Shown one piece after another: positions 55,455 to 63,404 of a DNA stretch of 64,000 bases (positions are counted from its first letter, which is position 1; each line of letters begins with the position of its first letter). Location: contig NZ_JAZHOH010000001.1 of the NCBI RefSeq assembly GCF_040419245.1, positions 1,736,001 through 1,800,000 of the forward strand, written 5' to 3'. Source of the stretch: Ewingella sp. CoE-038-23. Lineage in GTDB: Bacteria; Pseudomonadota; Gammaproteobacteria; Enterobacterales; Enterobacteriaceae. The position numbers were made by a program, and so were the translations under genes. The notes under the pieces are model-generated. The model made no database searches, was not told where the DNA came from, and saw only the letters and a list, made by a program, of their open reading frames with translations.

Positions 55455-56503
55455 TGAATAAAATCAGAGTGTTGAGTGTCGATGACTCGGCGTTGATGCG
55501 GCAGTTGATGACCGAAATTATCAACAGTCATCCGGATATGGAAATGGTGGCAACCGCGCCTGATCCGCTGGTTGCGCGCGACCTGATAAAAAAATTCAAT
55601 CCGCAGGTTTTGACGCTTGACGTCGAAATGCCGCGCATGGACGGACTGGATTTTCTCGAAAAATTGATGCGCCTGCGCCCGATGCCGGTGGTGATGGTTT
55701 CTTCTTTAACCGGGCAGGGGTCGGAAATTACCTTACGGGCGCTGGAGCTGGGGGCCATTGATTTTGTCACTAAGCCGCAGTTGGGGATCCGCGAAGGCAT
55801 GCTGGCCTATAGCGAACTGATTGCCGACAAGATCCGCACGGCGTCAAAGGCGCGACTGAATAAGAACGTCAATGCTGATATGCCGCGCATGCTGAGCCAT
55901 ACGCCGCTGCTCAGTAGTGAGAAGTTAATTGCCATTGGCTCATCTACCGGCGGGACCGAGGCGATTCGCCACGTGTTACAGCCGTTGCCGCCGACCTGCC
56001 CGGCACTGATGATCACTCAGCATATGCCGCCTGGGTTTACCCGCTCTTTTGCTGACCGGCTGAACAAGCTTTGCCAAATCACGGTGAAAGAGGCGGAAGA
56101 CGGCGAGCGTGTGCTGCCGGGACATGCTTACATCGCGCCGGGGGACAGGCATATGGAGCTGACCCGCAGCGGGGCAAACTATCAGGTCAAGTTGAACGAC
56201 GGCCCGGCGGTGAATCGCCATCGCCCGTCGGTTGACGTGTTATTCCGTTCGGTGGCGCAGTTCGCCGGACGCAATGCTGTTGGGGTGATCCTGACAGGAA
56301 TGGGCAATGACGGCGCTGCCGGCATGCTGGAGATGCACCGCGCCGGGGCCTATACCCTGGCACAAAACGAAGCCAGTTGTGTGGTGTTCGGGATGCCCCG
56401 TGAGGCGATCGCCTCCGGTGGGGTCAATGAGGTGGTGGATCTCAGCCAAATAAGCCAGCGCATGCTGGCACAAATATCAGCCGGACAGGCTTTACGTATT
56501 TAA
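55454..56503 (+). CDS. cheB: Chemotaxis protein-glutamate methylesterase CheB
   Basis: A 349-aa response regulator with methylesterase/deamidase output. The receiver domain has the phosphorylated Asp56 ([18 protein letters not shown]). The catalytic domain has the serine in [14 protein letters not shown], the histidine in [17 protein letters not shown] and the aspartate in [13 protein letters not shown]. It removes methyl groups added by CheR in adaptation. Confidence 0.97.
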   Translation: MNKIRVLSVDDSALMRQLMTEIINSHPDMEMVATAPDPLVARDLIKKFNPQVLTLDVEMPRMDGLDFLEKLMRLRPMPVVMVSSLTGQGSEITLRALELGAIDFVTKPQLGIREGMLAYSELIADKIRTASKARLNKNVNADMPRMLSHTPLLSSEKLIAIGSSTGGTEAIRHVLQPLPPTCPALMITQHMPPGFTRSFADRLNKLCQITVKEAEDGERVLPGHAYIAPGDRHMELTRSGANYQVKLNDGPAVNRHRPSVDVLFRSVAQFAGRNAVGVILTGMGNDGAAGMLEMHRAGAYTLAQNEASCVVFGMPREAIASGGVNEVVDLSQISQRMLAQISAGQALRI

Positions 56504-56554
56504 TTTTTCATCCCGCTAGGGTGATGAAGCAGCACAATTTAGGAGCACTAAAAC

Positions 56555-56944
56555 ATGGCCGATCCAAATCTGCGTTTTCTGGTGGTAGATGACTTTTCAA
56601 CTATGCGCCGCATCGTGCGCAACCTGCTGAAAGAACTTGGTTTCCAGAATGTGGAAGAAGCCGAGGATGGCGTTGATGCACTGAACAAATTGCGTGCCGG
56701 TGGTTTCGACTTCGTGGTGTCTGACTGGAACATGCCAAACATGGACGGTCTTGATCTGCTGAAAACTATCCGCGCCGACGCCGCATTGGCAAAAATGCCG
56801 GTGCTAATGGTCACCGCAGAAGCCAAGAAAGAGAACATTGTGGCAGCCGCTCAGGCTGGCGCCAGTGGCTATGTCGTTAAGCCATTTACTGCCGCGACTC
56901 TGGAAGAGAAGCTCGGCAAAATTTTTGAAAAACTAGGCATGTAG
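56555..56944 (+). CDS. cheY: Chemotaxis response regulator CheY
   Basis: A 129-aa single-domain receiver that binds the flagellar switch when phosphorylated. It has Asp12-Asp13 in [21 protein letters not shown], phospho-acceptor Asp57 in [15 protein letters not shown], the Thr in [11 protein letters not shown] and the Lys in VVKPF. Same length as E. coli CheY. cheZ follows after 8 bp. Confidence 0.98.
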   Translation: MADPNLRFLVVDDFSTMRRIVRNLLKELGFQNVEEAEDGVDALNKLRAGGFDFVVSDWNMPNMDGLDLLKTIRADAALAKMPVLMVTAEAKKENIVAAAQAGASGYVVKPFTAATLEEKLGKIFEKLGM

Positions 56945-56952
56945 GAGCAGAT

Positions 56953-57612
56953 ATGGCTGACTTACTTCCTCCAGGAATGACAATGCCTGCAAACGATGCA
57001 GCAACCGCGGGCGATATTATCGCCCGGATTGGGCAACTGACACGCATGTTGCGCGACAGTATGCGCGAATTGGGGCTTGATCAAGCCATCGCCCAGGCAG
57101 CGGAAGCCATTCCTGATGCCCGCGATCGTCTGGATTACGTTGTCACCATGACCGCTCAGGCGGCAGAACGTGCTTTAAACTGTGTTGAAGCGGCGCAACC
57201 GCGCCAAAACAAACTTGAATCTGCGGCGAAGAAACTGGATGCGCGCTGGGACGAGTGGTTCGAAAACCCAATCGAGCTGTCCGATGCTCGTGAACTGGTG
57301 ACGGACACCCGAAGCTATCTGAAAGAAGTTCCTGAGCACACCAGTTTTACCAATGCGCAGTTGTTGGAAATCATGATGGCGCAGGACTTCCAGGACTTAA
57401 CCGGGCAAGTTATCAAACGCATGATGACCGTGGTCCAAGAGATTGAGAATCAGCTGCTGTCCGTGCTGATGGATAACATTCCTGAGCAGAACATTAAAGC
57501 CAAGCGTGAAAACGACAGTCTGTTGAATGGCCCGCAACTCAATGCAGAAGGCGTCGGCGTGGTGGCTTCCCAAGAACAAGTTGATGACTTGTTGGACAGT
57601 TTGGGCTTCTAA
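56953..57612 (+). CDS. cheZ: CheY-P phosphatase CheZ
   Basis: A 219-aa helical phosphatase. The conserved [18 protein letters not shown] holds the catalytic Asp/Gln pair, and the C-terminal [14 protein letters not shown] is the CheY-binding helix. Length is near E. coli CheZ (214). In most enterobacteria flhB-flhA follow; here an unrelated accessory locus follows, after a hairpin. Confidence 0.97.
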   Translation: MADLLPPGMTMPANDAATAGDIIARIGQLTRMLRDSMRELGLDQAIAQAAEAIPDARDRLDYVVTMTAQAAERALNCVEAAQPRQNKLESAAKKLDARWDEWFENPIELSDARELVTDTRSYLKEVPEHTSFTNAQLLEIMMAQDFQDLTGQVIKRMMTVVQEIENQLLSVLMDNIPEQNIKAKRENDSLLNGPQLNAEGVGVVASQEQVDDLLDSLGF

Positions 57613-57649
57613 ATCGACGCCTTCCTCTCTTATCTCTACCTCCCATATT

Positions 57650-57680
57650 CCATCCGTTTGTATTCTGGGCAAACGGATGG
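57650..57680 (+). other. Perfect hairpin after cheZ
   Basis: CCATCCGTTTG and CAAACGGATGG form a perfect 11-bp stem with a 9-nt loop, 37 bp after the cheZ stop. There is no T run directly after it, so it is more likely an mRNA 3'-end structure or a terminator of low efficiency. Confidence 0.6.
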
Positions 57681-58128
57681 AGTCAGTAATAGCGATCTTT
57701 AGCGCAGCTTAATCATTTTTTCTCAAAAAATAGTTACCCGGCTTATTAGAATAAATCTAAACCAATGATCCTTTTTTCTTAGTTAATTCTAAGCGAGAAA
57801 TAATTGCCTCTACTGTTTAATTTCTAAGAATTTCATTCTCATGAGTTTCTTATGCACGATGCTTGGAATATATAACCGAGAAATATCCCAATTAAAGGCA
57901 TTTAATGTATGTGGTTTTATTAGCAAATACGCTTTCCAAAGTATTGCTCCATTAAAATGCTGTCGTTATACTGCGCCGCATCAAGAGGTTATTAGCGTTA
58001 TCAATAACTCTTCTTGTTATCTTTGAACATATTTCCTCATTTTAATTAACAGAGGAAAAAAAGGATATTGGTTATTGTTAACCAATAAATGTAGCAGTAA
58101 CAATTGACTATATATAAGGAAATTACCC
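57681..58128 (+). other. AT-rich region upstream of the microcin-like gene
   Basis: About 450 bp without a credible gene; a 61-codon frame at 57841-58026 has no protein-like features and no ribosome site. The AT content is higher than in the chemotaxis genes. It must carry the promoter of the peptide gene. GTTATCAATAAC (57997-58008) and the palindrome at 58067-58086 are possible operator sequences. I found no convincing Fur box or -35/-10 pair. Confidence 0.5.
58067..58086 (+). promoter_or_regulatory. Palindrome upstream of the microcin-like gene
   Basis: ATTGGTTA and TAACCAAT flank a 4-bp TTGT centre, giving a perfect 8-bp dyad 43 bp before the peptide ATG. It could bind a dimeric regulator or fold in the leader RNA. 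Nothing further can be said from sequence. Confidence 0.35.
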
Positions 58129-58326
58129 ATGAAAAAGATGACTATGTCACAAGCAGCTACCATCGTTGGCGGTACTTTTAAAAGCTATTGCAACAACACC
58201 TATGAGCAGAGTATGGGCCCTAACGGTAAAGTCGCATGCTATTCTGTAAAAACCTGTACTGATAAGCACGGTGTTATCAACAAGAAAATGACCGTTAGCT
58301 CAGGTTCAAACTGTTTAGCAAACTGA
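58129..58326 (+). CDS. Microcin-like precursor peptide with double-glycine leader
   Basis: A 65-aa peptide. Residues 1-15, MKKMTMSQAATIVGG, have the length and pattern (M-R/K-x-I/L/M-T ... V-x-G-G) of class II microcin leaders such as that of microcin V (MRELTLNEMNNVSGG). Cleavage after GG would release a 50-residue core with Cys at core positions 6, 22, 28 and 47, enough for two disulfides, and no long hydrophobic segment. AAGGA lies 8 bp before the ATG. A C39-peptidase exporter and a DsbA-like oxidoreductase are encoded downstream. I do not recognise the core; it may be a DUF4762-type enterobacterial peptide. Antibacterial activity is inferred, not shown. Confidence 0.85.
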   Translation: MKKMTMSQAATIVGGTFKSYCNNTYEQSMGPNGKVACYSVKTCTDKHGVINKKMTVSSGSNCLAN

Positions 58327-58353
58327 TGAGTCGATAAGTTGATTTAGTCAGTT

Positions 58354-58391
58354 GGGTACATTGTTAGTTATAACTTTGTACCCATTTTTTT
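58354..58391 (+). terminator. Terminator/attenuator between the peptide gene and the processing genes
   Basis: GGGTACA (58354-58360) and TGTACCC (58377-58383) form a stem followed by ATTTTTTT. Partial termination here would give far more transcript of the small peptide than of the large export genes. Confidence 0.8.
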
Positions 58392-58425
58392 AATTACCTC
58401 CCTATACTCAAGGATTGAGTGGATC

Positions 58426-59100
58426 ATGCGTAAAAAAATAATCTCCGTTACTTTATATACGATTTTCATTGCGGTCATTTCTGCCTTGATCACTACGGCC
58501 TATTTTCACCAGTTTGTTTTAAATAAAAACGAACAATCCTCTCAAGATTTATTAACATCGCTCAGTACAGATAACGTCACCAACAGTATTATCGAAGATG
58601 GGCAGGATATTATTGAAATCCTCTCTTATGGTTGCCATTACTGTGCATCGAATGAAGAAAATATCCAACAGCTTGAAAAACGACTGCCTGCGGGGAAAAA
58701 GCTGGTGCGTTTGCATGTAAGCTATGACGACCAGTCCGGATTGGGGCGCTATGCCGCAGTATTTGCCACCCTTGATGCCATGGGCGTAGAAGCCAAATAT
58801 CGTGATAGCGCTTATCAGGCAGTCAATAAAGATAATATTGATTTAGGTGATGTCGCACAGCTAACAGCCTGGCTTAAAAGCAATAAAATTAGTCTGGCGG
58901 AATACAATAAAGCGCGCCAATCACCTGTCGTGAAAGAGAAGCTGGCGTATATGACCCAGGTGACCCGCGATTATAATATCACCGTCACACCGACTTTTAT
59001 CGTTGCTAAGAAGTGGGTAGCGATTCAGGATCGTTCATTCCCTGAATTTGCTGACCAGTTATTATCCTTGCTGAATACAGACCGTCCACTGGAGCAGTAA
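58426..59100 (+). CDS. DsbA-like membrane-anchored thiol oxidoreductase
   Basis: A 224-aa protein with an N-terminal membrane anchor or uncleaved signal (about residues 5-27) and a periplasmic DsbA-type thioredoxin domain. The active site is CHYC (Cys70, Cys73) in SYGCHYC, followed by a helical insert and the cis-proline loop VTPTFIVAKKWV. Such proteins form disulfides in exported substrates. Placed between the four-cysteine peptide and its exporter, it probably oxidises that peptide. The dipeptide between the cysteines (HY) differs from E. coli DsbA (PH). It overlaps the acyltransferase gene by one base. Confidence 0.87.
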   Translation: MRKKIISVTLYTIFIAVISALITTAYFHQFVLNKNEQSSQDLLTSLSTDNVTNSIIEDGQDIIEILSYGCHYCASNEENIQQLEKRLPAGKKLVRLHVSYDDQSGLGRYAAVFATLDAMGVEAKYRDSAYQAVNKDNIDLGDVAQLTAWLKSNKISLAEYNKARQSPVVKEKLAYMTQVTRDYNITVTPTFIVAKKWVAIQDRSFPEFADQLLSLLNTDRPLEQ

Positions 59101-60047
59101 TGAAACTCCTGCTGTTGCGATGCTTATTAGCCTGGATGAATCTTGCCACTTATTTTCGGCGAGTGGGTGATCTCTTTCCGCGTATTGGGACGCGAATTAG
59201 CTATTTTTTACTGCGCCATATTCGCTATCGCTGGCTTTTCATGTTACCGCACATGAGTCGAACGTTAGGCATGACCGGACGTGGGCTCAGGCTGCGGGCC
59301 GAGGTTGCGCGGGCGAATAAAGCGTCCTTGCTGCAAGACAGTAAACCCCTTGATTATATCTGGTTAACCCAGCGCCGCGAGTGGCTGGTGAAAGCCGCGA
59401 CCTATGGGCGTAATGCTCAGGTTCTTCAAGAGATTGCTGCCTGCACCGTGCAACTTAATGCAGTGGTTGAACCCTTACATCGACAGGGACAGCCAGTGAT
59501 GCTGGCTCCGCTCCATATGGTGTCGGACATTCTGGCGACCATGGTGGCAGCCGGGGTTTATCCTGGTAAAGCCACGGTGATTGCCTCCTTTGGCGAGCAG
59601 GTTCATTCACCTGAAGAGCTGACACTAGGCGGGTTGAACCTTGATTACTGTTCGATTCATGACCAGAGCAATGTTATTGCCGGAAACTTAATGACGTCTG
59701 TGATGGGAGCGGCGCAGGGTGATCGTAATATTATATTGTTCCCCGATATTACCCCTGAATTCACTCTTGGCGCTTACCAAGGGCAAACCTCTAAATTGGC
59801 GTGCCAATTATTTCAACGCCCGGCCAAATTACATAATGGCATTGTGAGGTTGTCACGTGCGATATCCGCCCAGGTGGTGTTTTATCATCTCTATTATGAA
59901 GGGGGCGTGAAGATAAAGATTTATCCGCCGATGCAGGCCAGGCAATTAAAACAGCAGATGCCAGAAATTATTGAACAGTCGATTAGAGAGCATGCCGATG
60001 ATTGGATGTTATGGCATGCACATTCACTCTACTTTATTAATGAGTAA
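59100..60047 (+). CDS. LpxL/HtrB-like acyltransferase family protein
   Basis: A 315-aa protein that resembles the lipid A late acyltransferase family: a basic/hydrophobic N-terminus, APLHMVSDILATMV at the position of the catalytic His-acid motif, FPDITPEFTLGAYQG (in LpxL-type proteins FDDR/PDQ-like substrate region) and RLSRAISAQVVFYHLYYEGG. The His-acid spacing is HX3D rather than the usual HX4D/E, so it is a divergent member. Possible roles are acylation of the peptide or modification of the producer's lipid A for self-protection. Start shares one base with the DsbA-like stop. Confidence 0.7.
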   Translation: MKLLLLRCLLAWMNLATYFRRVGDLFPRIGTRISYFLLRHIRYRWLFMLPHMSRTLGMTGRGLRLRAEVARANKASLLQDSKPLDYIWLTQRREWLVKAATYGRNAQVLQEIAACTVQLNAVVEPLHRQGQPVMLAPLHMVSDILATMVAAGVYPGKATVIASFGEQVHSPEELTLGGLNLDYCSIHDQSNVIAGNLMTSVMGAAQGDRNIILFPDITPEFTLGAYQGQTSKLACQLFQRPAKLHNGIVRLSRAISAQVVFYHLYYEGGVKIKIYPPMQARQLKQQMPEIIEQSIREHADDWMLWHAHSLYFINE

Positions 60048-60102
60048 CATCCGAGATCCCATTACTGCGCATTAATTTAACAGGACGTTAAAACAGTCAA
60101 TT

Positions 60103-62226
60103 ATGGATAATATTATTCCGAAATTAATTTTTCAGGGCGAAACCAACGAGTGCGGCTTAGCCTGCATCAGTATGCTTGCTGAAACGCAGGGGATCAGCAT
60201 CTCTCTGGAAGAGCTTCGCGAGCGTTTTCCCGCTTCGGCTCACGGCACTGCCTTGTCGACGCTATGTGAAATTTTATCCGAATTGGCTATTCCGGCCTAT
60301 CCGGTGGTGTTCGAGCGGCAAGAGCTCGCTGAGATCCCACTCCCCGCCATTCTCCATTATGGGGCTAGCCACTATGTGCTGCTGGCCTATCGGCAGGGCA
60401 ACTATGTTTGTGTGATGAATCCCGGCATAGGTGAACAGTTGCTGCCTGTGGAGGCCCTTAAGGCAGAAATCAGTGGCTACGCGTTGGTGATTGACTCAGA
60501 GACGCCGCCTGACCCACAGGCCGTTGCCGCCGTGCAGCGCAATCGCCGTTTTCGCCTGCTGGAGTGCATGAGCCTCAAACAGACGGCGGCCATTCGCGGT
60601 ATCTACGGCCTGATGGTGCTGGCATTTCTGGTGTCGCTAACGCTCTTCATCATGCCAATCATGGTGAGTAGCGCCATCAATACGGTGTTTTCATCAGCGG
60701 GTAACGCTGATTTTCCCTATTTCTATTTCCTGCTCGCCTTTATTGTCTCGACCCTGCTGGCCTATGTGGTTAGAAGTGTCACAGAGCGATTCATTAAGCG
60801 TTTTGTTGTCTTGCAAAGCGTGGCGGGATTTTCACGGTTACTCAGCAACACTTTAAGCTTTTTTGATAAGCGCAGCCCGGGCGAAATCTACAGTCGCTTC
60901 TCCAGTTGGCAGTTGGCCGCGGCGCAGAAAATCGAGCTTGATAACGGCCTGCGAACTGACTGGATCGTGGGTGCCATTGCCTTCGGCGTGATGTGTTATA
61001 TGAGTCCACTGCTGGCGATGGTGTCGGCGGTGGGGGTGACATCGATGGGGCTGGTGAGCGTCTGGGCGATTTATCGCGACCGGTTTTACACGCAGCAATT
61101 GCAGGTCAAAAGCGCCGAACAGAGTGATTTCTTACTGGAAACCATTCAGGGTTTTTCCACTATAAAGTCGGCGGGTATCAGTGCTCAGCGCCAGCAAGTT
61201 TTCGCCACCTACGCCTCATCGCTATTTATCTGCCAGCAAAAACAAAAGATGTACGAGCAGGTGAAAAGCAGTCTGTATCAGTTTATCGGTAGTCTGGAAA
61301 TGGTGCTGTTTATGCTGCTGGCGCTTCCTTTGCTGAAAAACAATGTTATCTCGCTGGGAGAGTTTTTTGCCTATAGCTTTGTGCGCCAAATTTTTACTAA
61401 TTACATCACGCAAATCTTCTTTTCAGTGCTGCAAAAAAACCAGCTCCATGTCATCGATACCCGCGCGAATGATTTGTTCCCCCATGGCGCAAGCAAGGTG
61501 GAGCCTGAGAGCCAGCGTGCTGCCCCGGCGGTTCACTTTCACCAGTGCCTGAGCTATCGACAGATCAATTTTGCTTATGATGCCGCCAAGCCTCTCTTGC
61601 AGCAGCTGTCATTTAGCGTCCAGCGTGGTGAAAAAATTGCCATTGTCGGCGAGTCAGGGGCTGGTAAAAGCACCTTGCTGAAAATTATTACCGGGCTGGT
61701 TAGCCCTCAGTCGGGGGAAATATTGGCTGATGGTGATGCATTAGACAGTCAGCAATTGCAGAAACTGTTTTTCTTGCAGAGCCAGGAGGACATCTTGTTT
61801 AGCGCCTCGGTGCTGGAAAATATCACGCTGTTTGATAACTACGTTGATGGTGAAAAACAGAGCCGCATTGATAAATCGCTGATGGGATTGAAGTTGCACG
61901 AGGTAATTGAGCAGCTTCCGGGCAAACAGCACGCGCTGATCCGCGAAAGTCATGCCGCGCTCTCTTTGGGACAGCGCCAGCGCCTGTTGCTAGCCAGAGC
62001 CATGTACAGCAATTGCCCAGTCTTAGTGCTGGATGAGCCCACGGCCAATCTCGATGATGAGACGGCTTACCGGGTCATGGCCTATTTAATCGAGCACTGC
62101 CGCGAATTTAACAAATCGCTGATCACCGTCACCCACAGCGAATCGACCTTAGCGCTGTTTGACAAGGTCTACCGCATGTCTTCCGGCCATATTGCTCAAC
62201 TGAGTCAAGAGGTCACGCCAGAATGA
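60103..62226 (+). CDS. C39 peptidase-containing ABC exporter (CvaB-type)
   Basis: A 707-aa PCAT that cleaves double-glycine leaders and exports the peptide across the inner membrane. The C39 domain (about 1-150) has Gln11, Cys17 in NECGLACISML and His90 in ASHYVLLAY. The usual catalytic Asp (DP motif) is Asn106 (MNPGIGEQ). Six helices follow (about 165-450). The NBD has Walker [10 protein letters not shown] (about 516), signature LSLGQRQR instead of LSGGQ, Walker B VLVLDEPTANLD and the H-loop VTHS. The ribosome site is weak. It overlaps the MacA-like gene by 4 bp. Confidence 0.94.
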   Translation: MDNIIPKLIFQGETNECGLACISMLAETQGISISLEELRERFPASAHGTALSTLCEILSELAIPAYPVVFERQELAEIPLPAILHYGASHYVLLAYRQGNYVCVMNPGIGEQLLPVEALKAEISGYALVIDSETPPDPQAVAAVQRNRRFRLLECMSLKQTAAIRGIYGLMVLAFLVSLTLFIMPIMVSSAINTVFSSAGNADFPYFYFLLAFIVSTLLAYVVRSVTERFIKRFVVLQSVAGFSRLLSNTLSFFDKRSPGEIYSRFSSWQLAAAQKIELDNGLRTDWIVGAIAFGVMCYMSPLLAMVSAVGVTSMGLVSVWAIYRDRFYTQQLQVKSAEQSDFLLETIQGFSTIKSAGISAQRQQVFATYASSLFICQQKQKMYEQVKSSLYQFIGSLEMVLFMLLALPLLKNNVISLGEFFAYSFVRQIFTNYITQIFFSVLQKNQLHVIDTRANDLFPHGASKVEPESQRAAPAVHFHQCLSYRQINFAYDAAKPLLQQLSFSVQRGEKIAIVGESGAGKSTLLKIITGLVSPQSGEILADGDALDSQQLQKLFFLQSQEDILFSASVLENITLFDNYVDGEKQSRIDKSLMGLKLHEVIEQLPGKQHALIRESHAALSLGQRQRLLLARAMYSNCPVLVLDEPTANLDDETAYRVMAYLIEHCREFNKSLITVTHSESTLALFDKVYRMSSGHIAQLSQEVTPE

Positions 62227-63404
62227 AAAGAGCTATCGCTTTAATGAAAAACAAGCCCGGCAAAGCGGCGGCGGTAGTGATTGTCGTCATTGTCATGCTG
62301 ATTGTCGGCGCATGGCTGCGTCAGGCAAGCGCCATCGGCGATACCTCGATTGCCACGGTCGCGGTGAGCCGCGGTGATATTGAGAAAACCGTGCTGGCGA
62401 CCGGTACCCTCAAACCCTCTCTGCAAGTCAACGTGGGGGCGCAGGTCAATGGGCAATTGACCAAGGTTCATGTCCGCCAAGGTGAGAGAGTACAGAAAGG
62501 CCAACTGCTGGCTGAAATCGACCCGACGTTGCAGCTTAGCGAATTGCGCAAGTCTCAGGCAGAGCTGGCAAGCGCCGAGGCGCAAAAAAGGGCGGCGGTG
62601 GTCACCCTTGAGCAATATCAGTTGGAACTCAATCGCCAGTTGCGCCTCGACAGAGAAGGGGCGGGGACGCGCAGCACCCTCGAACAAGCACAGGCCAAGG
62701 TGGCCACTCAAAAGGCGCAAATTGATGTCAATCAGGCTGGGATAGTGCAAGCGCAGATGTCACTAGAAACGGCACAAGCCAATCTGGGCTTTACCCGAAT
62801 TGGCGCGCCCATCGATGGTGTCGTCTTGGGGATTGTTACCCAAGAGGGGCAGACCATCGTTTCTTCGCAAAGTGCACCAACCATTTTGGTTCTCGCTGAC
62901 GTCAGCACTATGTCGGTCCACACCCGCATTTCCGAGACGGACATTCTAAAAGTAAAAGTCGGCCAGCCGCTGTGGTTTTACGTGCTCGCCGAACCGCAAC
63001 GGCGCTATGACAGCCAGATGCAGGCGATTCAAGACGCGCCGACTCAGGCATTGCAAGACAGCAATGGCGAAAGCTCATTCGATGATCAACCCTCCGCAGT
63101 CTATTACAACGGAATGTTCAACGTCGCCAACCCACAGGGCGTGCTGCGCACCTCGATGACTGCGCAGGTGTTTATCGTTGTGGAGCAGGCGAAGAACGCA
63201 CTGCGCCTGCCGGTGATCGCCCTCGGGCCGCAGCAGGGTAAAAATCGCTATCAAGTGCAAGTGCTTAAAGATGGCCGCGCTGAGTCAAGATTGATTAACG
63301 TTGGCATCAATGATCGCCAGTTCGTGGAAGTGCTTGAAGGGCTGCAAGAAGGTGAGTCGGTGGTGACGGCGGCTGAAGCTATGACGGAGAGTGAAAATGG
63401 CTGA
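62223..63404 (+). CDS. MacA-like periplasmic adaptor protein (HlyD family)
   Basis: A 393-aa adaptor with an N-terminal anchor (about residues 14-32, [18 protein letters not shown]). The lipoyl half [35 protein letters not shown] is followed by an alpha-hairpin (about 100-190) and the second lipoyl half [22 protein letters not shown], then beta-barrel and membrane-proximal domains. This is the MacA layout: it links MacB in the inner membrane to TolC. It overlaps the exporter gene by 4 bp and the MacB-like gene by 8 bp, so all three are coupled. Confidence 0.93.
   Translation: MKRAIALMKNKPGKAAAVVIVVIVMLIVGAWLRQASAIGDTSIATVAVSRGDIEKTVLATGTLKPSLQVNVGAQVNGQLTKVHVRQGERVQKGQLLAEIDPTLQLSELRKSQAELASAEAQKRAAVVTLEQYQLELNRQLRLDREGAGTRSTLEQAQAKVATQKAQIDVNQAGIVQAQMSLETAQANLGFTRIGAPIDGVVLGIVTQEGQTIVSSQSAPTILVLADVSTMSVHTRISETDILKVKVGQPLWFYVLAEPQRRYDSQMQAIQDAPTQALQDSNGESSFDDQPSAVYYNGMFNVANPQGVLRTSMTAQVFIVVEQAKNALRLPVIALGPQQGKNRYQVQVLKDGRAESRLINVGINDRQFVEVLEGLQEGESVVTAAEAMTESENG

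Noticed and set aside
57841..58026. A 61-codon ATG frame between cheZ and the peptide gene
   Set aside because: No ribosome site, mixed composition without hydrophobic or leader pattern, and no resemblance to a known family; likely chance.
58098..58120. TTGACT and TATATA near the peptide gene as a promoter
   Set aside because: The two boxes overlap or have wrong spacing; a start here would leave almost no leader, so the promoter is probably further upstream.
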